Positions 8,164-14,810 are shown, counted from the stretch's first letter. The stretch is DNA of 15,542 bases from an uncultured Flammeovirgaceae bacterium (GCA_946886805.1 CAMPJM010000030.1:1-15542), one strand, 5' to 3'. Notes: a model not told the origin generated them from the letters alone. Numbers and translations are program-made.

Positions 8164-8673
8164 TTATACCTCACCTAAAATTAAAGGTACACAGTCAACT
8201 AGGGAATTTACTTTAAAATCTGCATTAACGCTATCATCTAAATCTACCTGGATAGTTCTCAACCCCATTTTTCTGGCAGGTATTAAATCCCGGTCCTTAT
8301 CTCCGATCATCCAGGAATTTTGAACATCTACATTAAATTTAGCGATGGCTTTCTCAAACATCAGGGTGCCTGGCTTTCTTGATAAACTTTCGCTCACAGA
8401 AGGGTGCCCGGGAGCAAAATATATGTGATCTATTAACTTATCACAGCGTTCCTGAATAAGACCGTGGCAATAGTGCATTTGTTCAATGGTATATATGCCT
8501 TTGGCTATTCCTGACTGGTTCGTGATAACGATCAATAAATAGCCGTTCTCTTTCAAAGTTTTTAAAGCTTCCGCTACCCCCGGCAGAATTTCCAACTTAT
8601 CTTCAGAATATACATAATCAACGTAATCTTTATTTATTACCCCGTCCCGATCTAGAAAAACACACTTTTTCAA
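8164..8673 (-). CDS. gmhB: HAD-family D,D-heptose 1,7-bisphosphate phosphatase-like protein
   Basis: A 169-aa cytosolic enzyme of the histidinol-phosphatase/GmhB branch of HAD phosphatases. GmhB removes the C7 phosphate in ADP-heptose synthesis for lipopolysaccharide. Motif I is FLDRDGVIN at residues 6-14 with nucleophile Asp8 and acid/base Asp10. Motif II is TNQSG at 51-55, motif III is RKPG at 99-102, and motif IV is GDKDRD at 124-129. The cap loop that normally carries the zinc-binding Cys-x-His ... Cys-x-Cys set reads FAPGHPSVSESLSRKPG here and holds no cysteine, so zinc binding seems lost. The start is TTG at 8673; an in-frame stop lies two codons upstream and there is no ATG option. No other heptose genes are in the window, so another sugar-phosphate substrate is possible. 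Confidence 0.82.
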   Translation of the reverse strand: MKKCVFLDRDGVINKDYVDYVYSEDKLEILPGVAEALKTLKENGYLLIVITNQSGIAKGIYTIEQMHYCHGLIQERCDKLIDHIYFAPGHPSVSESLSRKPGTLMFEKAIAKFNVDVQNSWMIGDKDRDLIPARKMGLRTIQVDLDDSVNADFKVNSLVDCVPLILGEV

Positions 8674-8756
8674 ATTTTATATGATTTTGTTTGAAAAGCT
8701 AAATTAAGCTAAGTCTTCTATAAATAGGAGAAAAACTTGTAAAAGTTGACGCCATT

Positions 8757-8787
8757 GTAGCCGCGATCCGAAATATGACAAGGCTAC
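8757..8787. repeat. Inverted repeat in the divergent intergenic region
   Basis: GTAGCC at 8757-8762 and GGCTAC at 8782-8787 form a perfect 6-bp stem around a 19-nt loop. It lies between the divergent phosphatase and STAS-like genes, whose promoters must both be in this 235-nt spacer. It has no T-tract on either side, so it may be an operator or a leader hairpin rather than a terminator. Confidence 0.25.
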
Positions 8788-8908
8788 TGCAATCGATTGA
8801 AAACGCATAAAAACGTTACACTGAGACTTTTATTGGGAAACTGCATTTTTTTTCATAATTATTATATCCACATTTAAGTAAACAATAACTTATTTAAATC
8901 ATATTATT

Positions 8909-9352
8909 ATGAAAATATTATTCGAAGATCAATTTATCCGATGTCAATTTGATGAAGAACACGGTATCTTATATCACGTATGGCTTGACAAAGTAAAAGG
9001 GGACGATTTCAGGAACAATTTATTGAAGGCTCTCGATTTTTATAAGACTTTGAAGAAAGACAACCCGCATTTGCATTGGCTTGGCGACACCAGAAACTTA
9101 TCCGTAATGCCCATAGCCGATCAAAAATGGCTGGACGAAACCTGGAATGAACTCCTATTTGTCGATGCCGGAGTTAAGACTCACGCCGTAATTATTGGTG
9201 ACGATGCATTTACCAAATACGCCATGGAAAAATTCAAGAAAACCATGAACCAGAAATATGCCAGTAAAAAAATAATTCTGGAAACTTTTAAAGATGAAGA
9301 AGCTGCTTATGCTTGGTTCATGAATTTGAATGAAAAAATTGCCGCAGAATAA
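8909..9352 (+). CDS. STAS/SpoIIAA-like small cytosolic protein
   Basis: A 147-aa soluble protein with an alternating strand/helix pattern: strands in FIRCQFD and ILYHVWLD, helix about 31-50, a strand/loop LHWLGDTRNLSV at 55-66, helix about 72-86, strand THAVIIG at 92-98 and a C-terminal helix. This fits the STAS-like or SpoIIAA-like fold often seen as single-domain proteins of this length in Bacteroidota. The GDTRNL turn (59-64) is where STAS proteins place the phosphorylatable loop; here it has Thr61, though I cannot say it is phosphorylated. There is no signal peptide or membrane helix. It has its own promoter region, being divergent from the phosphatase gene. The functional role is unknown; possibly a switch or sensor partner. 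Confidence 0.65.
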   Translation: MKILFEDQFIRCQFDEEHGILYHVWLDKVKGDDFRNNLLKALDFYKTLKKDNPHLHWLGDTRNLSVMPIADQKWLDETWNELLFVDAGVKTHAVIIGDDAFTKYAMEKFKKTMNQKYASKKIILETFKDEEAAYAWFMNLNEKIAAE

Positions 9353-9463
9353 AAGTTAATACGTTTTGAAAGGAATGACATAAAAAAACATCTCCCCAAA
9401 CTTTATATATCTTTTTAATTTATGGCAAAAAAACAATTCAGAATAAACCTAAAGCGCTTCTAA

Positions 9464-9526
9464 ACCTTCCCTGACAAGAAAGAAAGAAAGAAAGTAGAAT
9501 TCCCTTCATATTGTCTTGGGGAAGGT
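9464..9526. repeat. Long-arm inverted repeat with (AAAG)n tract between convergent genes
   Basis: ACCTTCCC at 9464-9471 pairs perfectly with GGGAAGGT at 9519-9526. Just inside, GACAA (9473-9477) can pair with TTGTC (9511-9515), giving a stem of 8 plus 5 bp with a small internal loop. The loop contains about four tandem AAAG units around 9478-9495. It lies after the STAS-like gene and before the terminator of the prolyl isomerase gene. It may help end or stabilise the plus-strand transcript. Confidence 0.4.
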
Positions 9527-9530
9527 ATTT

Positions 9531-9557
9531 TAAAAAGAAAAGGCCCATCAAAGGGCC
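9531..9557 (-). terminator. Rho-independent terminator of the FKBP gene
   Basis: On the minus strand a GGCCC/GGGCC stem (9553-9557 with 9542-9546) with a 6-nt loop is followed directly by a T-rich tract (TTTTCTTTTT, 9531-9540). It lies about 40 nt after the stop codon of the FKBP-type isomerase gene. Confidence 0.75.
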
Positions 9558-9595
9558 AAATAAAATTGAGATTATGACTCTTAATCACCAATAGT

Positions 9596-10024
9596 CTAAG
9601 CTATTTCTACTAATTCTATTTCGAATGTCAAATCTTTTCCAGCTAAAGGATGATTAGCATCCAGTACTATTTTTTCTTCGGTGATTTCAGCAACTACAAC
9701 TGGCATAGCTTGTCCGTTTGCCTGTTGAACTTGCAGTTGTTGGCCTACCACCGGCTTTATATTCTCAGGAACTTCCGATTTCGGAACTTCTACAAACATA
9801 TCTTCTTTTTTATCACCGTAAGCTTCTGCAGAAGGAATTTCAGCCGTCACTTTTTCTCCTTTTTGCAATCCCTGAACAGCCGAATCAAAACCTTTGATCA
9901 TATTGCCATCACCCAAGGTAAATTCAAGTGGTTCCCTATCTATTGATGAATCAAAAACAGTTCCATCCTGAAGTTTTCCAGTGTAATGAACCTTAACACG
10001 ATCGCCTTTTTTTGCCGCTTCCAT
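9596..10024 (-). CDS. SlyD-like FKBP-type peptidyl-prolyl cis-trans isomerase
   Basis: A 142-aa cytosolic prolyl isomerase and folding helper. The FKBP core is split by an insert-in-flap domain, as in SlyD: residues 1-65 (HYTGKL at 13-18, GTVFDSS at 21-27, MIKGFDSAVQGLQKGE at 42-57), then AYGDKK at 68-73, the insert at about 74-119, and the return strand LDANHPLAGKDLTFEIELVEI at 121-141. The DANHPLAGK signature is diagnostic for the SlyD group. There is no His/Cys-rich metal-binding tail as in Escherichia coli SlyD, so nickel handling is not indicated. The frame is open 16 codons further upstream (to 10072), but those residues are hydrophobic and unrelated to the family, so the ATG at 10024 is chosen. 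Confidence 0.93.
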   Translation of the reverse strand: MEAAKKGDRVKVHYTGKLQDGTVFDSSIDREPLEFTLGDGNMIKGFDSAVQGLQKGEKVTAEIPSAEAYGDKKEDMFVEVPKSEVPENIKPVVGQQLQVQQANGQAMPVVVAEITEEKIVLDANHPLAGKDLTFEIELVEIA

Positions 10025-10137
10025 TGTACTAATCTTTAATATATATATAAATAAAACACGCAACCTTTGCACATTTATACCCGCAAGTTACAGAAACCCA
10101 AAGGGAATTAAAAAAAATTCAGCCAATACCTTGGTAG

Positions 10138-10176
10138 TGTTCGATATTAATACAATATTATGTTCGATATTGAACA
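10138..10176 (+). promoter_or_regulatory. Direct repeat and palindrome: candidate enhancer for the sigma-54 activator
   Basis: TGTTCGATATT occurs at 10138-10148 and again at 10161-10171, spaced 23 nt start to start. The second copy is the left part of TGTTCGATATTGAACA (10161-10176), a 16-bp palindrome with a single mismatched pair. Between the copies, ATATT and AATAT (10144-10148 and 10154-10158) form another small dyad. The array lies 100-140 nt before the activator start, the usual position for an NtrC-type upstream activating sequence. The cognate protein is inferred, not shown. Confidence 0.45.
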
Positions 10177-10214
10177 ACCACTGCTTGTCTATCTTCAGTT
10201 TTGATTATAAAGCA

Positions 10215-10254
10215 TTGTTACTTCGATGGTTATAGATTTGGCATGCATTTCGCC
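10215..10254 (+). promoter_or_regulatory. Candidate sigma-54 (-24/-12) promoter overlapping a TAnnTTTG element
   Basis: TTGGCATGCATTTCGCC ends at 10254 and contains GG at 10240-10241 and GC at 10252-10253 separated by exactly 10 nt. It agrees with the TGGCACG-N4-TTGC consensus at all but two fixed positions. Transcription would begin near 10265, about 15 nt before the ATG. The same bases also hold TAGATTTG (10233-10240), a perfect match to the Bacteroidota sigma-A -7 element, with TTG at 10215-10217 at a slightly short spacing. Either or both could be used. Confidence 0.4.
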
Positions 10255-10279
10255 TCAATTAGTTTAGTTAAAAATTTTG

Positions 10280-11665
10280 ATGGATATGGTAGATAAAACT
10301 TTAGGAAAAATATTAATAATAGATGATGATGAAGACGTGCTTTTAGCTGCAAAATTCCTCTTAAAAAAACATGCACATGAAGTAATCATCGAAAAAAACC
10401 CAAAAAAAATCCCCTTCTTACTGAATAATGATACTTATGATGTCATTTTACTAGACATGAATTTCAGTAAGGACATCACAAGCGGCAAGGAGGGGTTTTA
10501 TTGGCTAAGCCAAATTTTGGAGAAAGATCCAAAGGCGGTAGTAATCCTCATCACCGCATTTGGGGACGTGGAAATGGCCGTGAAAGCGCTAAAAGAAGGT
10601 GCTACAGATTTTGTATTGAAGCCTTGGCAAAATGAAAAGCTATTGGCAACTATTTCTGCAGCCATCAAACTGAAAAAATCCTATACCGAAGTGGATAGGT
10701 TAACAAGAGAAAAAAAGCAGCTAGCTAATGATATAAGCCAGCCATTTAAAGATATCATTGGCGAATGTGATTCTATGAAAGCAGTGTATTCACTTATCGA
10801 TAAAGTGGCTAAAACTGATGCAAATATTCTGATCCTTGGAGAAAATGGCACTGGAAAAGAGTTGATAGCGAGAGCTATTCACCAGAAATCGCTGAGAAAA
10901 GACAACGTATTTATTGGGGTAGATATGGGAGCCATTACCGGTTCCTTATTCGAAAGCGAGCTCTTTGGCCATAAAAAAGGGTCTTTTACTGATGCAAGGG
11001 AAGACCGCACAGGGCGGTTTGAAGTGGCACATGGCGGCACCCTTTTTATGGACGAAATAGGCAATCTTAGCCTACCGCTTCAGGCAAAAATATTGACAGT
11101 TTTACAAAAAAGAGAAGTTACACCGATTGGTTCTAACAAAGTGACCAAGATTGATATCAGGCTTGTCTGCGCCACCAATATGGCGCTTTATGATATGGTA
11201 AAGGACAATGCTTTCAGGCAGGACTTATTATACAGGATTAATACTGTAGAAATTCATCTCCCGTCCCTTCGGGAAAGACAGGATGATATTCCCCTCCTCA
11301 CAGATCATTTTCTGAAAATGTATGCAGGGAAATACCGGAAGTCGATTAAACGAATAGCTGCATCTACCATAAAAAAGTTAAAAAGCTACCATTGGCCCGG
11401 CAATATCAGAGAACTGCAGCACGCAATTGAGCGAGCAGTGATTATGAGCGACAATGAAGTGCTAAACCCTGAAGATTTTTTCCTCACTCAGGAGGAATCA
11501 AACAATAGCGAAATTGCTTTTGATTCTTTTAACCTGGAGGAGGTAGAAAAAGTAACTATTCAAAAAGCGATCAAAAAATATTCAGGAAACATTTCCAAGG
11601 CCGCAAAAGAACTGGGGTTGACCAGGGCATCATTGTACAGAAGGTTGGAAAAACATGAAATTTAA
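10280..11665 (+). CDS. NtrC-family sigma-54-dependent response regulator
   Basis: A 461-aa activator. Residues about 9-125 are a receiver domain: acidic pocket DDDED at 15-19, phospho-acceptor Asp59, Thr92 and Lys114. Residues about 155-390 are the AAA+ sigma-54 interaction domain: Walker A GENGTGKE at 187-194, ELFGHKKGSFTDA at 227-239 in place of the canonical GAFTGA loop, Walker B GGTLFMDE at 252-259, and the arginine-finger region FRQDLLYRI at 312-320. The C-terminus is a Fis-type helix-turn-helix (NISKAAKELGLTRASLYRRLE, about 437-457). When phosphorylated it should drive open-complex formation by RNA polymerase with sigma-54. A TTG lies one codon upstream (10277) and another ATG at 10286. 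It overlaps the kinase gene by 11 nt, and a candidate self-regulatory palindrome and promoter precede it. Confidence 0.94.
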   Translation: MDMVDKTLGKILIIDDDEDVLLAAKFLLKKHAHEVIIEKNPKKIPFLLNNDTYDVILLDMNFSKDITSGKEGFYWLSQILEKDPKAVVILITAFGDVEMAVKALKEGATDFVLKPWQNEKLLATISAAIKLKKSYTEVDRLTREKKQLANDISQPFKDIIGECDSMKAVYSLIDKVAKTDANILILGENGTGKELIARAIHQKSLRKDNVFIGVDMGAITGSLFESELFGHKKGSFTDAREDRTGRFEVAHGGTLFMDEIGNLSLPLQAKILTVLQKREVTPIGSNKVTKIDIRLVCATNMALYDMVKDNAFRQDLLYRINTVEIHLPSLRERQDDIPLLTDHFLKMYAGKYRKSIKRIAASTIKKLKSYHWPGNIRELQHAIERAVIMSDNEVLNPEDFFLTQEESNNSEIAFDSFNLEEVEKVTIQKAIKKYSGNISKAAKELGLTRASLYRRLEKHEI

Positions 11666-13010
11666 CAATTATAGGGTCAATATTCTAATCCGAATTTTCT
11701 TATTGACGATTACAATATTCTTACTGGCAAACCTGATCTACAACCATCCTTTCACATTGAGTCAGGTGGTGGTGACGGTGCTTTTTGGTGTTCAACTTGT
11801 AAGCCTGTTTAAGTACCTGGATAGAATTCACAGCGAAACAGTCTCTTTTCTGAACTCGATCCAGTATGATGAATACCCTACAAATTTCAAAGGAAAAGAA
11901 GGTTCATCTCTCGACTTCCTCTATATTGAATTCGATAATATTATAAAAAAAGTAAGGCAAATAAGGGGCGAAAAGGACGAACAATATTATTATCTAAAAA
12001 ACATTGTAAAACATTTAGGTATAGGTCTTATCACCTTTAACCGAGAGGGAAAAATACAAATCGTAAATACGACAGCCAAACGATTTTTAAATGTTTCGGA
12101 CATTAAAAACATTAAAGAACTTCAGCAATTAAGCCCTCTTTTGGTAGAAAGTTTTTTCCGTTTAAAAACCGGGGGGAGTGATTTAATAAAACTCGAAAGG
12201 AATGGAGAAATAATCCAGCTTTCTATTTATGCCATTGAATTGACTTTAAAAGGCGAAGCGTTTAAACTGATCTCCCTACAAAATATCCAAAGTGAACTGG
12301 AAGAAAAGGAAATGGAGGCATGGCAAAATCTGATCAGGGTGTTGACGCACGAAATCATGAATTCGGTGACGCCAATTTCTTCACTGGCAGCCACTGTTGA
12401 ACAGGAATTGGTGGGTTATATAAATGAGGGGGATATTAAACCAGAAATAGATCAGGAAGAAATGCAAGATATTCATCTCGCCGTCCAAACCATCCAAAGA
12501 AGAAGCGAGGGGCTAATTAGATTTGTAAGTGACTTTAGAAACCTGACCAGGATTCCAATTCCAAAAATAAAAAAAGTGGCCATAAGCGATCTTTTTAACC
12601 GGATAAAAGTGCTTTTAAGGAATGATTTCAAAACCAACAACATCAACCTAATAATTTCACTTTCTAAAGAAGATCTTACCATAAGTGCCGATCAGGAACT
12701 GATAGAACAGGTATTGATCAATCTGTTGAAAAACGCTATTCAGGAACTTGAAGAAAAGGAGGGAGAAAGAATTATTGAATTATCGTCTTATGTAGAAAAT
12801 AGAAGACGGGTAATTATAAAAGTAAAAGACAACGGCTCAGGAATAGAAGAGGAAGCCCTTGACAAAATATTTATTCCTTTTTTCACCACAAAAAAACAAG
12901 GATCTGGTATTGGCCTGAGCCTTTCCAAGCAGATTATGAGACAACACAAAGCCAGTATAAGTGTGAAATCCGCCATTGACGAGGGAACAGAATTTATTTT
13001 GAAATTTTAA
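11655..13010 (+). CDS. NtrY-like membrane sensor histidine kinase
   Basis: A 451-aa kinase and almost certain partner of the overlapping response regulator. Two membrane helices (about 9-28 and 36-54) are joined by a very short external loop, so there is no periplasmic sensor domain. A cytosolic PAS-like domain follows (about 112-210, with GLITFNREGKIQIVN). The H-box is LTHEIMNSVTP with phospho-acceptor His232, the N-box is LINLLKNAIQEL at 354-365, the G1 box is DNGSGI at 392-397, and the F/G2 region is FFTTKKQGSGIGLSLSK at 409-425. The layout resembles NtrY-type kinases paired with NtrC/NtrX regulators. The ATG at 11655 lies inside the regulator's last codons, implying translational coupling. 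The signal is unknown; membrane state or a cytosolic ligand is more likely than a periplasmic one. Confidence 0.93.
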   Translation: MKFNNYRVNILIRIFLLTITIFLLANLIYNHPFTLSQVVVTVLFGVQLVSLFKYLDRIHSETVSFLNSIQYDEYPTNFKGKEGSSLDFLYIEFDNIIKKVRQIRGEKDEQYYYLKNIVKHLGIGLITFNREGKIQIVNTTAKRFLNVSDIKNIKELQQLSPLLVESFFRLKTGGSDLIKLERNGEIIQLSIYAIELTLKGEAFKLISLQNIQSELEEKEMEAWQNLIRVLTHEIMNSVTPISSLAATVEQELVGYINEGDIKPEIDQEEMQDIHLAVQTIQRRSEGLIRFVSDFRNLTRIPIPKIKKVAISDLFNRIKVLLRNDFKTNNINLIISLSKEDLTISADQELIEQVLINLLKNAIQELEEKEGERIIELSSYVENRRRVIIKVKDNGSGIEEEALDKIFIPFFTTKKQGSGIGLSLSKQIMRQHKASISVKSAIDEGTEFILKF

Positions 13011-13041
13011 TCTAAATATATCGTTAGATTCACATCATTCG

Positions 13042-13060
13042 AATGCATAAGTTTTGCATT
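13042..13060. repeat. Inverted repeat AATGCA/TGCATT before the carrier protein gene
   Basis: AATGCA (13042-13047) and TGCATT (13055-13060) are perfect 6-bp arms around 7 nt. It lies about 85-100 nt before the acyl carrier protein start and just after the kinase stop. It has low GC content and a weak following T-run, so it is more plausibly an operator-like dyad than a terminator. Confidence 0.25.
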
Positions 13061-13143
13061 AATTGAATTATTTTAATGATTTAGGCTTCATTTGAATTAA
13101 AAGTTTATTTAGATTTACAAAATAAACATGAAGTATACCCATT

Positions 13144-13380
13144 ATGGATACAAGTAAAAAAATTACCCAAATTTTAGTAGAGAAATTAGGAATAGCAGAA
13201 ACAGAAGTTACTCCTGATGCGAATTTTGTGAAGGACTTGGGTATTGATTCATTAGATTATGCGGAACTGGTGATGGAATTTGAGCAGTCATTTGATATCC
13301 GGATTCCAGACACGGATGCTGAAAAGCTGCAAACGATGAATCAGGCTGTGGCCTATATAAACGAAAAAAGGAATTCCTAA
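13144..13380 (+). CDS. Acyl carrier protein
   Basis: A 78-aa acidic four-helix carrier protein. The phosphopantetheine attachment motif is GIDSLD at residues 33-38 with modified Ser36, preceded by NFVKDLG and followed by YAELVMEFEQSFDIRIPD, the recognition helix and its following loop. Length and sequence are those of type II fatty-acid-synthase carriers. However, it stands alone: no fabF, ketosynthase or acyltransferase is adjacent, and the main acpP of most bacteria lies next to fabF. It may be the housekeeping carrier or a second, specialised one. There is a 133-nt gap after the kinase gene and AT-rich sequence upstream (TTTG near 13090 and TAGATTTA nearby) that may be its own promoter. 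Confidence 0.93.
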   Translation: MDTSKKITQILVEKLGIAETEVTPDANFVKDLGIDSLDYAELVMEFEQSFDIRIPDTDAEKLQTMNQAVAYINEKRNS

Positions 13381-13775
13381 AGATTGTCCATTGAAGAAGT
13401 TTCATTGAAGCCAAAAAAGTAAAATCGGTTTTTTTTGTTGGTTTACCATTTCCATTTTTGATTTCTCATCCATTTTTAAAGGCCTTTTTTTTTATATCAT
13501 TACCTTAAATTGCGTCCCCTTCAATTTCCAGTATTGATAATTCTAAATTTGCCGGACAATTAATGCCTGTTCAAAGTTCAGCTATAGACTTCAACTTGCG
13601 TATATTTACTACAAGCACCTGTTGTGTGAATCAAAATTCAACAATTAGAAAGAGTTTAATATAAATCATCCATGCCTACTCCTGAAGAAGAGGGTTAATG
13701 ATTTAATATTCAATGGTTTTATCAATATTGTAAATTCACACAAAGGGTAATAACTTAAATGAGAAAGGGTAAATA
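13381..13775. other. Gene-free region before the kinase-like gene
   Basis: This 395-nt AT-rich spacer has no convincing gene. It contains T-rich tracts after the carrier protein gene (around 13430-13438 and 13484-13493) next to the self-complementary AAAGGCCTTT, which may end transcription weakly. Two arms of a perfect 10-bp inverted repeat, TTGTGTGAAT at 13622-13631 and ATTCACACAA at 13734-13743, bracket the proximal promoter region. AAAGGGTAA is repeated at 13742-13750 and 13764-13772; the second copy sits at ribosome-binding distance from the start. A five-codon frame (13759-13776) ends in TAATG, overlapping the start codon of the next gene by one base. Confidence 0.45.
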
Positions 13776-14810
13776 ATGGCTATTATTAGTAAAAAGAAAA
13801 TTCCGTTTCCTATAAGTCAACCTTTAAAAAATTATTTAAAGGACCACGACAGGGAAGTGAAATCCCCGATAAAATACAGCGACCTGACCCGTTATGATAA
13901 TTCTATTCCGCTATACGACAGAATGGGTGAAGATACACTGTGGCAAACGGTATTTTATCCGCAAGACGATATGAAGCATATTTACTATAGTCTAAAAAAA
14001 ATATACGCAAACTTAAAGGCAGATGGTGATTTATCGGTGATGGAACATCTTTTTATTGACCGGGTTGATATTTGTGTCTATGGAAATACGCAACCTTTCA
14101 GGGTTAGGATTGTAAACCGGGTGAACGATAATTTCGATTATTTTTATATAAAAAACGCCGACGCCTCGAGAATATATGGTTTAGAGCTCGAGCATTTACT
14201 ATCCCCTAACAGGATCAGCTATATTGTGGACGGAAACACACTAATTGAAGAACATATTGCGGGCATACCCGGTGATCAGTTTATAAAATACCACCTAAAT
14301 GACAAAAGCTTAAATAAGATAAGACTGGCCAAGGAATTTGTAAAGTTCAATGAAAGGTGTTTCGTCAGGTTATTGGGAGATATGCATTCTTCCAATTTTG
14401 TGATAGATGTAACACCAGATTTTGAAGAGATCCACTATAGAATAAGGGCAATAGATTTTGATCAGCAATCCTATGAAGGCAGAACGGCTATTTATATGCC
14501 AAAATATTTCAAACAGAACAATCCGTTTATCGAGATAGGTTTGAACCTGTTGACTCCGGAAACGGTAAGACAGTACCAAAAAGAAGAACAAGCTTTAATA
14601 GCTCATAGAATTAAAGCATCGCGATACCCCCTAAAAGACCTGATGGATGCAATGATAAAAGATAGGATCTCATTGAACAAGCATGTTGAAAGTCTAAGAC
14701 CCGAAATGGCCAAATACTATCAAAACGAAAAATTTCTCAATTGTAAAAACATGGGAGAAATTTTAAAATTGAGCCTCAAAGTATTGGTTAAAACTTTAAA
14801 TAAAGCTTAG
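13776..14810 (+). CDS. Divergent protein-kinase-like (APH-type) phosphotransferase candidate
   Basis: A 344-aa protein of no family I can name with certainty. Its central part shows the ordered motifs of the protein-kinase-like superfamily. FYIK at 123-126 offers a beta-3 lysine (Lys126). GLELEHLL at 135-142 offers an alpha-C glutamate (Glu137 or Glu139). LIEEHIAGIPGDQF at 156-169 resembles the hinge plus the 'EYIPG' of aminoglycoside and choline kinases. LLGDMHSSNFVID at 199-211 matches the catalytic loop H-G-D-x-H-x-x-N with Asp202 and Asn207, and AIDFDQ at 225-230 supplies the metal-binding Asp227. Residues 1-100 and 240-344 are charged and unassigned. It is cytosolic, with no signal peptide or membrane helix. 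The substrate is unknown. The ATG at 13776 follows AAAGGG at good spacing. It is also possible that the fold is kinase-like but inactive. Confidence 0.7.
   Translation: MAIISKKKIPFPISQPLKNYLKDHDREVKSPIKYSDLTRYDNSIPLYDRMGEDTLWQTVFYPQDDMKHIYYSLKKIYANLKADGDLSVMEHLFIDRVDICVYGNTQPFRVRIVNRVNDNFDYFYIKNADASRIYGLELEHLLSPNRISYIVDGNTLIEEHIAGIPGDQFIKYHLNDKSLNKIRLAKEFVKFNERCFVRLLGDMHSSNFVIDVTPDFEEIHYRIRAIDFDQQSYEGRTAIYMPKYFKQNNPFIEIGLNLLTPETVRQYQKEEQALIAHRIKASRYPLKDLMDAMIKDRISLNKHVESLRPEMAKYYQNEKFLNCKNMGEILKLSLKVLVKTLNKA

Noticed and set aside
8018..8323. 101-codon plus-strand frame entering the phosphatase gene
   Set aside because: Its second half is antisense to the clearly coding HAD phosphatase, so it is a shadow frame.
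9596..10072. Longer FKBP start at 10072
   Set aside because: The extra 16 residues are hydrophobic, derive from an AT-rich leader and have no family counterpart; MEAAKKGDRV at 10024 matches SlyD-like starts.
13559..13580. TGTTCAAAGTTCA as a regulator site like the one near 10161
   Set aside because: The halves are in direct, not inverted, order and it lacks the GATATT centre.
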